A stretch of DNA of 64,000 nucleotides from Telmatactis stephensoni (Eukaryota; Cnidaria; Anthozoa; Actiniaria; Isophelliidae). Both the position numbers and the translations under genes were made by a program. The notes below the pieces were generated by a model that was not told where the DNA came from, did not search any database, and was given only the letters and a program-made list of their open reading frames with translations. Positions 13,777-24,859 of this stretch are shown piece by piece; within the stretch, counting starts at the first letter, position 1; each line of letters starts with the position of its first letter. The stretch spans positions 1,364,001 through 1,428,000 of the forward strand of contig JALIZF010001919.1 in the NCBI GenBank assembly GCA_029948255.1, given 5' to 3'.

Positions 13777-13853
13777 AGTTACTCTCTAGCTGCCGTACTA
13801 TCGTACAGAATCACGTTTTGCACCGAGGATGTTCACTGGTCTCTAGGCTGAGC

Positions 13854-14129
13854 TAATTACTGTTCTATTAAGCGGTTGGGCTGATTAATTTCACATCGTC
13901 TAATTAGCGAACACATAACGTCACCGAAACCCGACACTACACACACCTAGTGGCGCCTACATTGCGGACAATTTGAAGGAACCATTTACGTACTAATTAG
14001 AAATTGGCGTCTTGAGGATTTCACACCTCGATTCGAAGCGAAACATTTGAACAACGAAATTATAATTGATAAGATTGCGGTCAATTAATAAAGCAGCTTT
14101 TTAATTGGTTGAAGTGGAGAGCGTAATTA
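13854..14129. promoter_or_regulatory. Homeodomain-site cluster upstream of the Anthox1a-like gene
   Basis: Four TAATTA palindromes occur at 13854, 13901, 13994 and 14124, 78 to 353 bases before the start codon at 13776. TGATTAAT, a Hox-PBC-like composite, lies at 13882. AATTAAT and TTAATTG variants lie between. At this base composition well under one TAATTA is expected in 280 bases. Likely a Hox-responsive promoter or enhancer; binding is inferred. Confidence 0.45.
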
Positions 14130-14722
14130 ACATCGATGAACATGTGTTCGATTTGTTTTGGTGGTGGAGCCACGTGGATCATGGTCGTCATGGAAACGCT
14201 ATAAGATTGATTGTTTCCGAGTGCGCAGTTATCGGTATATGTTAAAGTTCGATAGTGTTTCTTGAATAAGACTTAGATCATTCTCAAATGTAGTGAAGTC
14301 CCAAAGACAATATTTTGTACTCACAAGTTACAATTAGGGGCGATCAAATATAGCACGACCCGAGGAGAGCAATAAACGTTCTCTCGGGGCCGTTCCGTAC
14401 CCGTTAGATCAGCAACCACAGGAAACCCACTCACTTCTTGGATGCAAGTGCTTACGTTACTTGATAGTCATAGCCGGTTTAGACATATTGTTATGTTATT
14501 GGATATTACGAATTCACTTGCACATCGATTTTCACGACAAAGAAGTCTTACTCTCATCAACTGCAGATGAATCTGTATTTCACTTTGTATCAGTTTCTTC
14601 GTTAACAACTTGCGCCCCAGACTTTATGTAATTAAGTTATAGTTATTTATGTTTGTATATACAGCGATACTGCACGTTAAACCGTACCAAACCAGATTCG
14701 AGCGAAAAGATAAATTCAACAA
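14130..14722. other. Intergenic, nothing recognised
   Basis: No gene or repeat recognised. An acccgt...gatc string near 14399 was considered as a miR-100-like sequence and rejected. Confidence 0.5.
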
Positions 14723-15088
14723 ATAGGCCACGTTCGAGATATCAAGATTCCTAGCATGATAGCGAGGATCACAGGAGTAAACTGCCGAAATAACCACCTA
14801 GCAGAAAGAGAATAATGGAAATTATGTAGAAATCAGTGGAAATTTGATTTCTGACCTAAAATCACAAATAATGTGTCAATGGATCGAAAGATCATTAATT
14901 AATAATTAGAATAAAAAGCGACACATTATTCGTGATTTTAGGTCAGAAAACTAGTTTCTACTAATTTCTAAATAATTTCCAATATCGTATACACTTATTC
15001 TCTTTCTGCTAGGTGTTTATTTCGGCAGTTTACTCCTCTGAGCCTCGCTATCATGCTAGGAATCTTGATATCTCGAACGTGGCCTATT
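14723..15088. mobile_element. Foldback/MITE-like inverted repeat
   Basis: The left arm (14723-14878) and right arm (14920-15088) are imperfect reverse complements around a 41-base AT-rich centre. The outer ends begin AATAGGCCACGTTCGAGATA and match for about 90 bases with few differences. There is no coding capacity, which fits a non-autonomous DNA element. Superfamily unknown. Confidence 0.7.
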
Positions 15089-16171
15089 CGGCGTCAGTTT
15101 CAGTTTACTAACCTTACCTTGAAGCTAGAGTATTTCAGTTTTACATCACCTTTCGGTGGTTATTACAATCCAAAACATCTTTCTTTAAATTTCTAAAGTT
15201 GTTAAAACTTGTAACAAACTTCTACAAAGGAAACCTATTCAGCGTACCGACCCAAAGGAGGCAGACAGAGAGGAGACTGTAGACAATGGTGATGGTTGCT
15301 TTGGCCCGTCTTGTTTACCTGTACTAGATTACTGCAGACACCTTTTTTATGACAGCAACAGCTTTGTTTACTGTTAAAAATTCCGCACTGTGATCAAGTA
15401 CTGCAAATACTTGACTTGAATAGATATTAAAAACGGTGTCATTCTTGGCATGGGGATTCTTCTGAAATAACTATTCGAATTCCCGCCATAGAGTTACCAC
15501 AGGGATACCATTCTCTTTGTTTGTGGATTGGGCTTCCTTTGTCAATGTGAGTTTACTTTACTACTCTCCAAAAATCTTTTAAAACTTATCGGACGGGAAA
15601 AAAACTCACATCTGATAAATATAAGGATTAACTTTATTCTAAGAAAATGCTTTGATTTGGAAATTTCAAGATGTGAAACTGAATCAAGTAAAATCGTGAG
15701 TGAAAAACACTACATTTCAGCTTGTTTGAAAGGGAATTAAACCCAAACAATAAACAAAGAGGGTGGTATGAACGCTCGACTATAAGAGATTCAAACGTTT
15801 CAAGATTGAAAGTCTATAAATAAGTTTACACTTTTACAGTTGCATGTCATGAACCAAACTCCGAGGGTCAACTCCACTACCTGGGCGCCAGTGTAATGAT
15901 TGTATTAGCGCTTTAAGAGTGCTGTGGGACGTATCCCTTGAGCCAGTTGCTAAGGCAACTTTACATTTTTGTAAATCATCTAACATTTGGGTTCGGAAGT
16001 CGAGCTGTTTTACGCATGAGCACTGAAGATTTTCATTGCAGATCGACCGTGTCATATGGAACAGCTTCAACATGTCTATATTCGGAAGAAAGACTTTCAA
16101 TTTCGATCGTGAAATTTCCTTTTTGGGTCGCAATTTTCGCTTACTTTGGCTATTGATAATTTTGATGTTAT
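15089..16171. other. Intergenic, no gene seen
   Basis: Only short open frames; the 99-residue minus-strand frame at 15834-16133 has no motif that I recognise. Confidence 0.45.
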
Positions 16172-16420
16172 ATGTTGTGTTGTGTTGTGTTATGTTGTGT
16201 TGTGTTGTGTTGTGTTGTGTTGTGTTGTGTTGTGTTGTGTTGTGTTGTGTTGTGTTGTGTTGTGTTGTGTTGTGTTGTGTTGTTGTGTTGTGTTCTGTTC
16301 TGTTCTGTTCTGTTCTGTTCTGTTCTGTTCTGTTCTGTTCTGTTATGTTATGTTATGTTATGTTATGTTATGTTATGTTATGTTATGTTATGTTATGTTA
16401 TGTTATGTTATGTTATGTTA
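16172..16420. repeat. Three-phase pentanucleotide array (TGTTG, TGTTC, TGTTA)
   Basis: About 24 units of TGTTG (with one TGTTA and one 3-base slip) run to 16290, then exactly ten TGTTC units (16291-16340), then sixteen TGTTA units (16341-16420). Unit length is constant and only the last base changes. Open frames through it (CVVLC, YVML repeats) are artefacts of a stop-free pentamer. Confidence 0.97.
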
Positions 16421-19400
16421 CGATCAGCATAGCAACCACGTTGCTTGGTAACGAGATATGTCCCAGCACCCTTCACTGGGCTTCCTGTAGTGTAGTGCTT
16501 ACTGTTCAAAATGATACCGCCATGAAAGCCGTAATAAGTGACTTGTATAATTTACTATACTCTGTCATTTACCTTAAAGAACTCTTAAAGAACAAATACA
16601 AAATACGCTCTAAGTTTTTAATAATGTTTCTAAGGCATCTATTGCCTTTTAAAATTGCTAAATGTTGTTCATAAAGAATGAATATGTACAGGTAATCTCA
16701 TTTGTTTTGTTGATAATGGCTTATAAAGCTTGGCACTGAAACAAGTGAATACAATATAAACGTTCCAGTACATACACAAAGTTTAAAGTCCCTTAAACGT
16801 TATTCTTTTTTTAGGTGATTTATAGTGACACTAGTCAGTAATCTACATGAAACCAGGCACATTATACCAGGAAGTTGTACCACTGGCAACGACTGTTGCA
16901 ACGACTCCCCCCTCCCCTCCCCTCCCTCCCCTTCCTCCATACGCGTTAGCTAAGAACCGTTTATATGTATGTATATTTTCCATACGAAATTCTGCGCTGC
17001 ATGCACAGAGGCGCGCATGGAAATTACCTAAGGGTGTTTTCCATTTAGTGGAACCAACCAGCCAGAACGGCCTGATGTCTTAGGACTGATTCCTGCCAGA
17101 GCTAGATGGAATTGACATGTACCATTTAAGAACTGGCCGTTCTGGCCAGTTGACCCGTACGGCCTTGCTCGCACGCTCTTAATAAAACTTTCGAAAAAGA
17201 AAACGTGATTGGGGCCGTACGGCTGTTATTTGTATTACAGAGATTTTTAGCAATTTTTATGACAGAAAAATCGGGTCACATGATAAAATGCTTTGACGTG
17301 ACCAAGAGCCAAATATTTTCCCATCCGGCCCGACCTACCTCAGTCAAAAAGTACATTAATTATTTTGGATGGAAAGAGAAGGTCAAAATAATGGAATTGT
17401 AATAAACTGTTGTTAAATATACGATTTATAGTTAGTGTATAATCAATGCTGCAGATGTACACACTTTTGAGTATACTAGGCCTTTACTTTAATTAATGGC
17501 CAAGTGGTATTGTTGTGTCAGTATATTGTTTTTAGCCTAAAGCTTTATTATGTTATCCTCTGATATAGCAGGCCGTGTGACATCGCTTGGTCTCTGACGT
17601 CACAGTGTGTCTAGTTTACTCTTCCATCATGGTCACGTGACCTGTGACGAGTAATTAGAAAGCCATCCATCTTGATTAGGGATTACATTAGTGCTACATT
17701 CAACCCTTGTCCATCGATGACAGAAGTCATCGGGCTAGCTAACTCAATGCTTCAATTTGAGGAACAATTGTACTGTAATTGCTCAGCTAATGAAGCCTAT
17801 TTGGAACTAAACTTTACAGAGTGAACTTCAAGAAATAAGCGATGTCCCTGTACATGAAAATGTACTAGTGTAAGTCTACAACAAGAAAGGAAGCTGGTTA
17901 CAGTACAAAAACCGCACAAGCCCAACAGCGCGTGGAAAATACTCTTATGGTATCCTGAGCGGTTCAAGGCTTCCAGCTGCTTTAGACACACAAAACAAGA
18001 AGGTACAGTGTAAGAAAATGCTTTGAATTGAAATGAGCTTCAGCTAGAACCAATTCTTTTTGTCCGACACAGTTTGTTTTATCAATTTCGTAACCAGCGA
18101 GGTTTCGCCATTGGCAGCAATTCTTAGGAATGTCACAAGACCACTTGAGTGTAGTCGGCTGGGCTAGCGTTTGTCCGTCGCTATGCTGTCCTTTCCAGAT
18201 CATTTCTGAATGGAATGCTTTTACCACGCACATCTTTTAATTTTAATGTAAACTTGACTTCTAAAGCATAAACACGAGATAAAAGAAATAATTTTTATCA
18301 GCGTACGCGAGTTGGGGCAGCACTGAATAAGCCTCAACCGGATTAAATCTGTGCAAGAAAACCAATAAAAAATTCAAAAGTCGAAAGAAATCGTAGCTAG
18401 AGTTGGTAAGATTATTGAAGGGGAAACTCTAGACTAACGATATTAAAAGAATCTGTAAACACGCTGTTCAAAAGGTCACCCCTCGTAAGGAAGGATTGGC
18501 CTTGTGAACGATACTGGACCACATCCCACAACCTGAGGGGCTGATGACCTGCCACGATTCACGCAATGTACGGAGAATCTACTGACTAAATCGTTGTAAT
18601 ACTCACCAGAGAATTCAGACTTTTTTCTAATCGTGAAAAAAAGAGATTTGTCGGTAGAGATGCCAGATGTCAGGTCAGGCAGTGAGATATTTCTTGTTTC
18701 GCTGTGATTGGTCCATTGATTAAGAGAAGCCAATCAACTGAAGCTTTCGTGCCGTGACAACTTGCCATATTTGCTCAGGAAATTCCTAAACTTTACGATA
18801 AATCAAATTTATCGCAATACCAGAGTAGCCCTGGTACTTTAGATGGTATGTAAATCCAACCATAATCCGATCATCTTCAAGTGGCTGACGAAGTTTGTTT
18901 TCTTTCAAAATTGGATCAACTGATTGGATCTTCCTTATCTGCTTATTTAGTAAGACAACTCTCAAAAGACGTCTAATTTCTATGTCGGCCTAGCTCTTTT
19001 CAAATACTACCGATTATATCAAAATAATGCAATATGCAAAATGAAGATTTTTCCACTACGCTCTCTCGTGTTCTCCGAACATCACGCGTGTTTTGATCAG
19101 GCTATCAAACACGGGAAACCGTTTTTTATTCCTTTAATAAATAAAAAAGGTGAAAGCCTCGTTTCCAGCTTAGAATTGTCTGGTCTGTTTCTGAAAAAAT
19201 TAATCAAATGCATCTGTAACCGTGGAGCCAAATAAATTTGACGTTAATTTCTTATCAGAGTCACACAGTAGACAAATATATATATATATATTTCATCACA
19301 AAACCAATGTATATATGTTCAATATCATTACCTTTTTATATCAAATTTATTGCACGCTATAATAGCACGTTCGTGCACATTCATATAAAACTTATTGCAC

Positions 19401-19540
19401 GCTAATGGCACGTTCGTGTGGATTAATTTACTCACTAGATACTATTGTCAGTGGTATACATTTTGACGTTTTGTATGCATCTAAAAGAGAACAGACGCAA
19501 TTAAATAAAAATGGAACCATTTGTTTTCTAAATATATCAA
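16421..19540. other. Intergenic, no supported gene
   Basis: About 3.1 kb of AT-rich DNA. A small inverted repeat around CCAGAACGGCC lies near 17058-17147. CRE and E-box motifs occur near 17597 and 17635. A degenerate direct repeat (TTATTGCACGCTA...GCACGTTCGTG) lies at about 19348-19420, and a short (AT)n at 19278-19290. No coding region was recognised. Confidence 0.5.
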
Positions 19541-19648
19541 CCAATTAGAGCTCGCGTAAGATTCTGTGACGTCATCGGTGCATTTAAACTGAATCATCCG
19601 TGGTTCTCGACCAATCAGAGCGCGCGTCATATACTATTTGAATATATA
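19541..19648. mobile_element. MITE copy carrying CCAAT and CRE motifs (family copy 1)
   Basis: CCAATTAGAGCTCGCGTAAG and CCAATCAGAGCGCGCGT flank a core with a perfect TGACGTCATC. The same order of motifs appears in reverse orientation at 56343-56450, so this is a dispersed short element. Boundaries are approximate. Confidence 0.55.
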
Positions 19649-19984
19649 TGAAATACAATAGCAATGGACAACAGGAATGTAAATTTGCCCATTTAAATTT
19701 TAATGCTGTAGATTTGATGACCAGAATTTGGGAAATTTGAATTCATTTTAACAATTTTTTTCTCACATCGCGAAAATTTATTTAATCCCGAGAAATATGT
19801 CTTGTCAACTTTACAGCGAAAATCGTTGTATCGCGACCCAATTTTTCCAGCTTCTGTTAGGTTTTTGTTGTTTCTGATTGTCTCTCATCCTTGAGGGCGG
19901 AGCTTATTTATGAATTCGTTCTGGTTGATTTGTATAAGCTCCGCCTCCAAGGATGATCGACAGATCAGAAAAGACAAAACCCTA

Positions 19985-20249
19985 AAGGCCCGGACAGACC
20001 GCGGTGAAATATAATTTGCTGAAACATTGCGCGCAACACAATGTTGCAGCGTGTGTCCACCCATTCCAATGTTTCGCGAAACGTTGCGCGCAACAGCCGC
20101 AGAAGTAGGATCGACTTCGATCTACTTCTGCAACTGTCCAGAACTGTTGCGCGCAACATTGCACGAGATGTGACACACGGTGCAAAACGTGTTGCGCGCG
20201 GTGTTTCAGCAAATGTTTGGGGAAAAGTTGCACCGTGTGTCCGGGCCTT
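19985..20249. mobile_element. MITE with AAGGCCCGGACA terminal inverted repeats
   Basis: The left end AAGGCCCGGACA and right end TGTCCGGGCCTT are perfect inverse copies. Inner arms also pair (TTTGCTGAAACA against TGTTTCAGCAAA), and GTTGCGCGCAAC palindromes recur inside. A shorter, diverged relative may lie at 59297-59440. No coding capacity. Confidence 0.7.
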
Positions 20250-21113
20250 AACTGAAGAATGCAGCCACGATGCAACGATTTTCGCTGTAATTTCGTAAAA
20301 TTACCTATACATAAAATGAGTGTAATAGTAATTTGTGAACTGCATTTCATGTAAATCGTAAGAATTTTAAGAGACAACATGATTGTTTTGAAGTTTTTCA
20401 GGACATATTTCAGCAGTTAAAACTCCATCGTCAGTTGCTAAAGTACAAAGTAGCGAAAACAATTACAATATATATGACAAGATAAACAGATAAACAAAGA
20501 AAATCGTGAATATGTAGTTACTGAAGAACCTTTAGATTTACGTGATGCAAAAACCTGAAAAGCTTCAAAAGTGTCGTGTCGTCTTTTAAAATTATTGCGC
20601 ATTTATTAATTACCCCTCAGACCTTTTGGTGATGTAAATCTTAAGATTTAAGATATTTGTAAAGATACTAGTGATAAATGACGTACATGAAAGTTGAGTA
20701 TGACCTTTGTCGATGTAAAACCCAACAATCTGATAAAAAAATCCAAATTTTAAAACACGTTAAAAGCATGTAACTTGCCTTTAGCCTTCGCTGATAATGC
20801 TTCTGGATTATCACGGTTGGGAAATGTGTCTTTCAACTGAATTGATTACCTTCAGTGATGTCCATGCAGCAAAGGAAAATCAAAATCCATAAACAATGGT
20901 GTCACTTCTGCGTTCAAAGCAGCTTCATGCACCGAATATATAATATGAATGGCAAATTTATTCTTTTATTTACAATTTCCATTAATGGGTAGAATTATTC
21001 TTAAGATAACTGGACTTTGATTGGTCCTGTTATTTCCCTAAGGACTTGAGACAAACACATTAGCATTACAATGAAACTCGCCGAATAGACTACCCCGATT
21101 AGTCATTAATATC
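20250..21113. other. Intergenic, nothing recognised
   Basis: AT-rich sequence with no gene, RNA or repeat that I can support. Confidence 0.5.
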
Positions 21114-21480
21114 ATTAAGTGTCTAGATAGCGTAGTGGTCTAAGGTGATATCTAAAGGTATGGATTAGGGTCCGGATATCGTCTCCCTCCCTGGCCTTCG
21201 GGCTAAGACAACTGTAATGTGTAGCACCGGGATAGCGTGGATGGGGCCGAAATCTTCATCCGTAACGTAAGTCGATTCGATGTCTCAGCTTCATAGAATG
21301 TCTCGGGAGAATCGTCCCAAAATTTAAGTTTTCCTCATATTTTTTCAGATTTTTTAGTATTCATTTACTTGTTGTCCGGGGGGTGCCTTTTTAGGAGTTA
21401 CAGGTTCGAGCCTCGTCGATGACAGAAATTTCTTTTTTTTTTCTTTTTTTTTTTTTTTTTTTCTATTTCTTCTTTTTTCT
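21114..21480 (+). repeat. Possible tRNA-derived SINE-like sequence
   Basis: TAGCGTAGTGGTCTAAGG (near 21126) resembles a pol III A box. GGTTCGAGCCTC (near 21403) matches a B box, and a long T-rich run follows at 21430-21480. The boxes are about 270 bases apart, too far for one tRNA, so this may be two decayed heads or coincidence. A weaker B-like GGGTCCGGATATC lies near 21168. Confidence 0.3.
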
Positions 21481-22433
21481 TTTCTCTCTATGGTAAGATG
21501 ATAATAACTGTGCACCCACTTATATTTTATAAATGCACATGGGTTTATTTAATGTTTTTAACTTTATTCAGTTTTCTTTCGGCATCCTATTGGTCAAATG
21601 TCGACTGCGCAAATCATAAAAAAAACCACACTCATTTATATTCAGCAGGTTTTCCCTTGGTTTTGCATGTGATCGATCCCAGATTCCCGGATTTATAGTG
21701 CTAATTAAATTTAACTTGTTTGATTATTATGCAGGGAAACGTTAACAAGCGTCATTTAACGAAATATAAAGCGAAACAAAGCTCTTGCGCCCTAGGGTAA
21801 CAGACTGACTCGAATCTACTTCTGTCGCTCGCAAAAGCCGTTGCAGGGTTGTTTGCACAAGGTATAATTCTCCTGAATTCTGTAGTTGCACGCAGTGTTG
21901 CAACTGAAAAGCCATGCAATGTTTCTGGATCCAATTGTCATTCGGCTTTCTTCTCGCGACAATGGGATACCTGTGGTCCCGGTCAGGCCTGGGTCCCGAT
22001 ATGACAAGAAGGAACCTTACCTTAAATTATCTTTCCTAGTTACGATACAAGTTACAAGTTACAAGTTTTAAAATATTTATATAACAAAACTGTTTATGTG
22101 ATTCATTATATTTGGCCGTTTAAATAATTTATCGCCGCTATTATTCGTTACTTTTTATAGAAAACGAAATTGGGTTATCACGCTATATAGCTAATTCCCT
22201 TAACATTTGTTCATATGAAAAAAGCCTAAAAGGCCTATAGCTTTGAGAGCAGGAATCATGAATTTTTTTTTCACTCGTGACATTATATTACAATAAAAAA
22301 CTCACTGTATGCTTGCAAATTCTACAACTTGAACACATATTCCTTAATTTCTCAGCCGGATAGACTACAGAGAAGTTTGTTAAAAGATATTTGAAAGGCT
22401 TTAGCCTTTAGGCTTTTTTTCATACATATCTTT
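21481..22433. other. Intergenic, nothing recognised
   Basis: No gene or clear repeat seen, apart from a short triplication of ACAAGTT near 22048. Confidence 0.45.
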
Positions 22434-22552
22434 TTATTTCACTCTTCGGATTTGAGATAGCATACAATGGATACTAGTATCTTCGAAGAAAAAAGAGAGC
22501 AAAAAAGCAAAATAATGCACACAGCTGGAATCCGATGGAAAAACACACTTAC

Positions 22553-22679
22553 GAATAATAGTATGAAAATTCTTAAGGCTAGGTGCCAGCTGTCTAGTTA
22601 GATCATTTAAATTATTCGGCCAAATATTGGTTACTGCATATCGAAATGATTTAAGACCAAATCTAGTAGTATTAATCAT
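22553..22679 (-). pseudogene. LINE reverse-transcriptase C-terminal fragment
   Basis: On the minus strand the frame reads TTRFGLKSFRYAVTNIWPNN, then LNDLTRQL...FHTIIRK, which matches the conserved end of CR1/L2/Rex-type reverse transcriptases (R-YGLKSFRY, then an IWN-L-like stretch). Only about 40 residues remain and no tail was seen. A degraded relic. Confidence 0.55.
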
Positions 22680-24493
22680 AGCACACAGATCTTGTACGAA
22701 AAAGAAACGTTACTGATAGGATGGCGCATTCCCTGATCCTGGCAATACACTGGTCGGTGGTGGTGGTGTTGCACTTTCACCTCAAGAACCGTCTAGAAAT
22801 CTCCTCAGTTATCTGAACTAACTGATTACTTCTCAAAACTCAATAAAAATATCGATAAAACACTTCATATACGTCAATTAACGGTAACAAATCCAAAGCA
22901 TCTTGGTAAACTGACAAGCAATTACCGATCATAGCTTGTCAAATCCGGATTGAATTCCAGCTGTCATGTTTAAAACATTCCGTCTGTACAGTGAATCGTT
23001 CTAGTTTGACACTCGACCAAATATCCTTGGTTTGTCATTACACAAAAAATAAGGTTTGCTGGCCTTTATACACTGTTTATTATAAAACGTCTTGTGCATG
23101 GCTTTGAGTTTGAGCCGACGCAATTAAAAAGTAAACAACAAATCTTATAAATAGAGCTTCAGTTAACTATTTCGCACCAGCTCAGTTCGGATATCGTGCG
23201 ATATCCTGATCAGCCGTAAGACTGGCTCCAGCTGTATTCCCAACCCGGCGTGAGTTTTTCAATAGTGTGAAAATCTTTTGATTAAAAAATTTACTGTAGA
23301 CTTTTCAGCGCCATTTGTTGGGAATCCGAGAAACGACGCCGCGTGTGCACATTTTGCGCCAAAATTTACTTTTAACATTACTTACCAGAACACTAATATA
23401 GCCTAAAAGAAAACGGCGGTGCCTGCGTTCAAGAGAATGATCCAAAGTTTCTTCTAAAAAGATAAGCTTTGGTTTTATTTTTCATGTTATTGTTAGCTGT
23501 GCAATCCATTGGCAAATAAGAAAGTACCTCGACAAATAATCCAAGTCAACTACTGGAGACTCCATGTCTGTTTATACCATTCTTCTGTAAGATTTCAATT
23601 TAAACACGTTTCTTGCTGTTGACTCTCTTACAATGCGTGGATCATCTCGCTAAATCCGTTAAACGACAATCAGGTGTCGAATCCCAGCCAATGCGAGCTG
23701 AAACGTCTATCTAGGGATTATTTTGTTCCGACCGAGAGCCATCAGCAGCGTCCAGATTACATTATAATTTTTACAGCAATATCAACCCAAAGTTTCAAGG
23801 GAAAATCTTTTATTTAGACTGGAATCAGGAGTCTTTTGTTTGATTGTTAGATTGACTTGACAGGTCCGAACTGAGGATAACGAATATTTCAGGCAACGTA
23901 CCGGGTAAGTCATAATTTGTGATAACTGTCTTGTTAGCGTGGATGATTAGACCTGATCACGTATTTTGGCCAAGAAACAATTTTCAAACGGATGCTATGG
24001 GATGTTCTTGAGACTAGTGGTTTACAAGCGATGTTAACAGTTTTTATTAGCCACACAGTCATATCGGCAGTAACCGCTAAATATGCCGTTCGGTTTCAGC
24101 TTTATCTTGCTTTATCAAACTAGAGTGAATATAATCGCTTAAAGACCTTTAAAATGTTGAAATAGTATCATTGAAAGCTAATTTAGCATATCAGTCTAAC
24201 CTATGTACTTTTGACAAACTATGTCAAAGTTTCGTTGAATTCTGGTACTGTTTAGTCGTTGTAATGTTTCGATAGTTGCTAGCTCACGATTCAGTTCCGG
24301 ACGTGAGCCAATTTAAGATCAACTTCATAAAGCGAAGTGTTAGAATGCCATACATAGATGTATCATTTGTGATTTTTATCGTTATTGTAAAGTTTAATGC
24401 CTTTAAGTTTGATATGATGGGAAACTTTTCGGCACAAACTCGTGATCGAAGAAACCATTCAAAAGTGAGCACGGCAAAAGACAGTGATGTAAG
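22680..24493. other. Intergenic, nothing recognised
   Basis: No supported coding or repeat feature. Confidence 0.5.
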
Positions 24494-24859
24494 CACAGGT
24501 AGCCCAAGCTCACTATATGTAGTGATTTACTAGAGATTATAGGGGACGTTTTGAACATATAAGATTTTTTGCCTTAAACTCAATAACATTCAATACTCAA
24601 TACTTGTTGTTCTTGATAATCACCTGAGTGAGTTTCAGCCATTTTCGATCGGGTTCAGTTATGTGTGGTTGGTGAGCTGAGTCAGCTAAACCCGAACCGC
24701 GGGGAAACTTGAGTGAAACTCATTCAGCATGTTCAGGGGATTATCAAGAACAACAAGAAGACACTGTATCACTTTGAGTATTTTATTGAGCTTAAAGTTC
24801 AAAATCCCCCCTATAATCTCTAGTAAATTAACACAAATAGCGAGCTTGGGCTACCTGTG
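24494..24859. mobile_element. Foldback/MITE-like inverted repeat
   Basis: CACAGGTAGCCCAAGCTC at the left end returns as its reverse complement at the right end. Internal blocks also pair: TTTACTAGAGATTATAGGGG, TTGTTGTTCTTGATAATC and GAGTGAGTTTCA. The whole 366 bases fold on themselves with modest divergence. Non-coding; superfamily unknown. Confidence 0.7.

Noticed and set aside
14398..14420. String resembling the miR-10/miR-100 mature sequence (acccgt...gatc) inside the Hox cluster
   Set aside because: It has an extra T within the seed and diverges afterwards, and I could not find a pairing arm nearby to form a precursor hairpin.
16036..16674. 212-residue frame with CVVLC and YVML repeats
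   Set aside because: A pentanucleotide array is free of stops in three frames; no splice or start context supports a gene.
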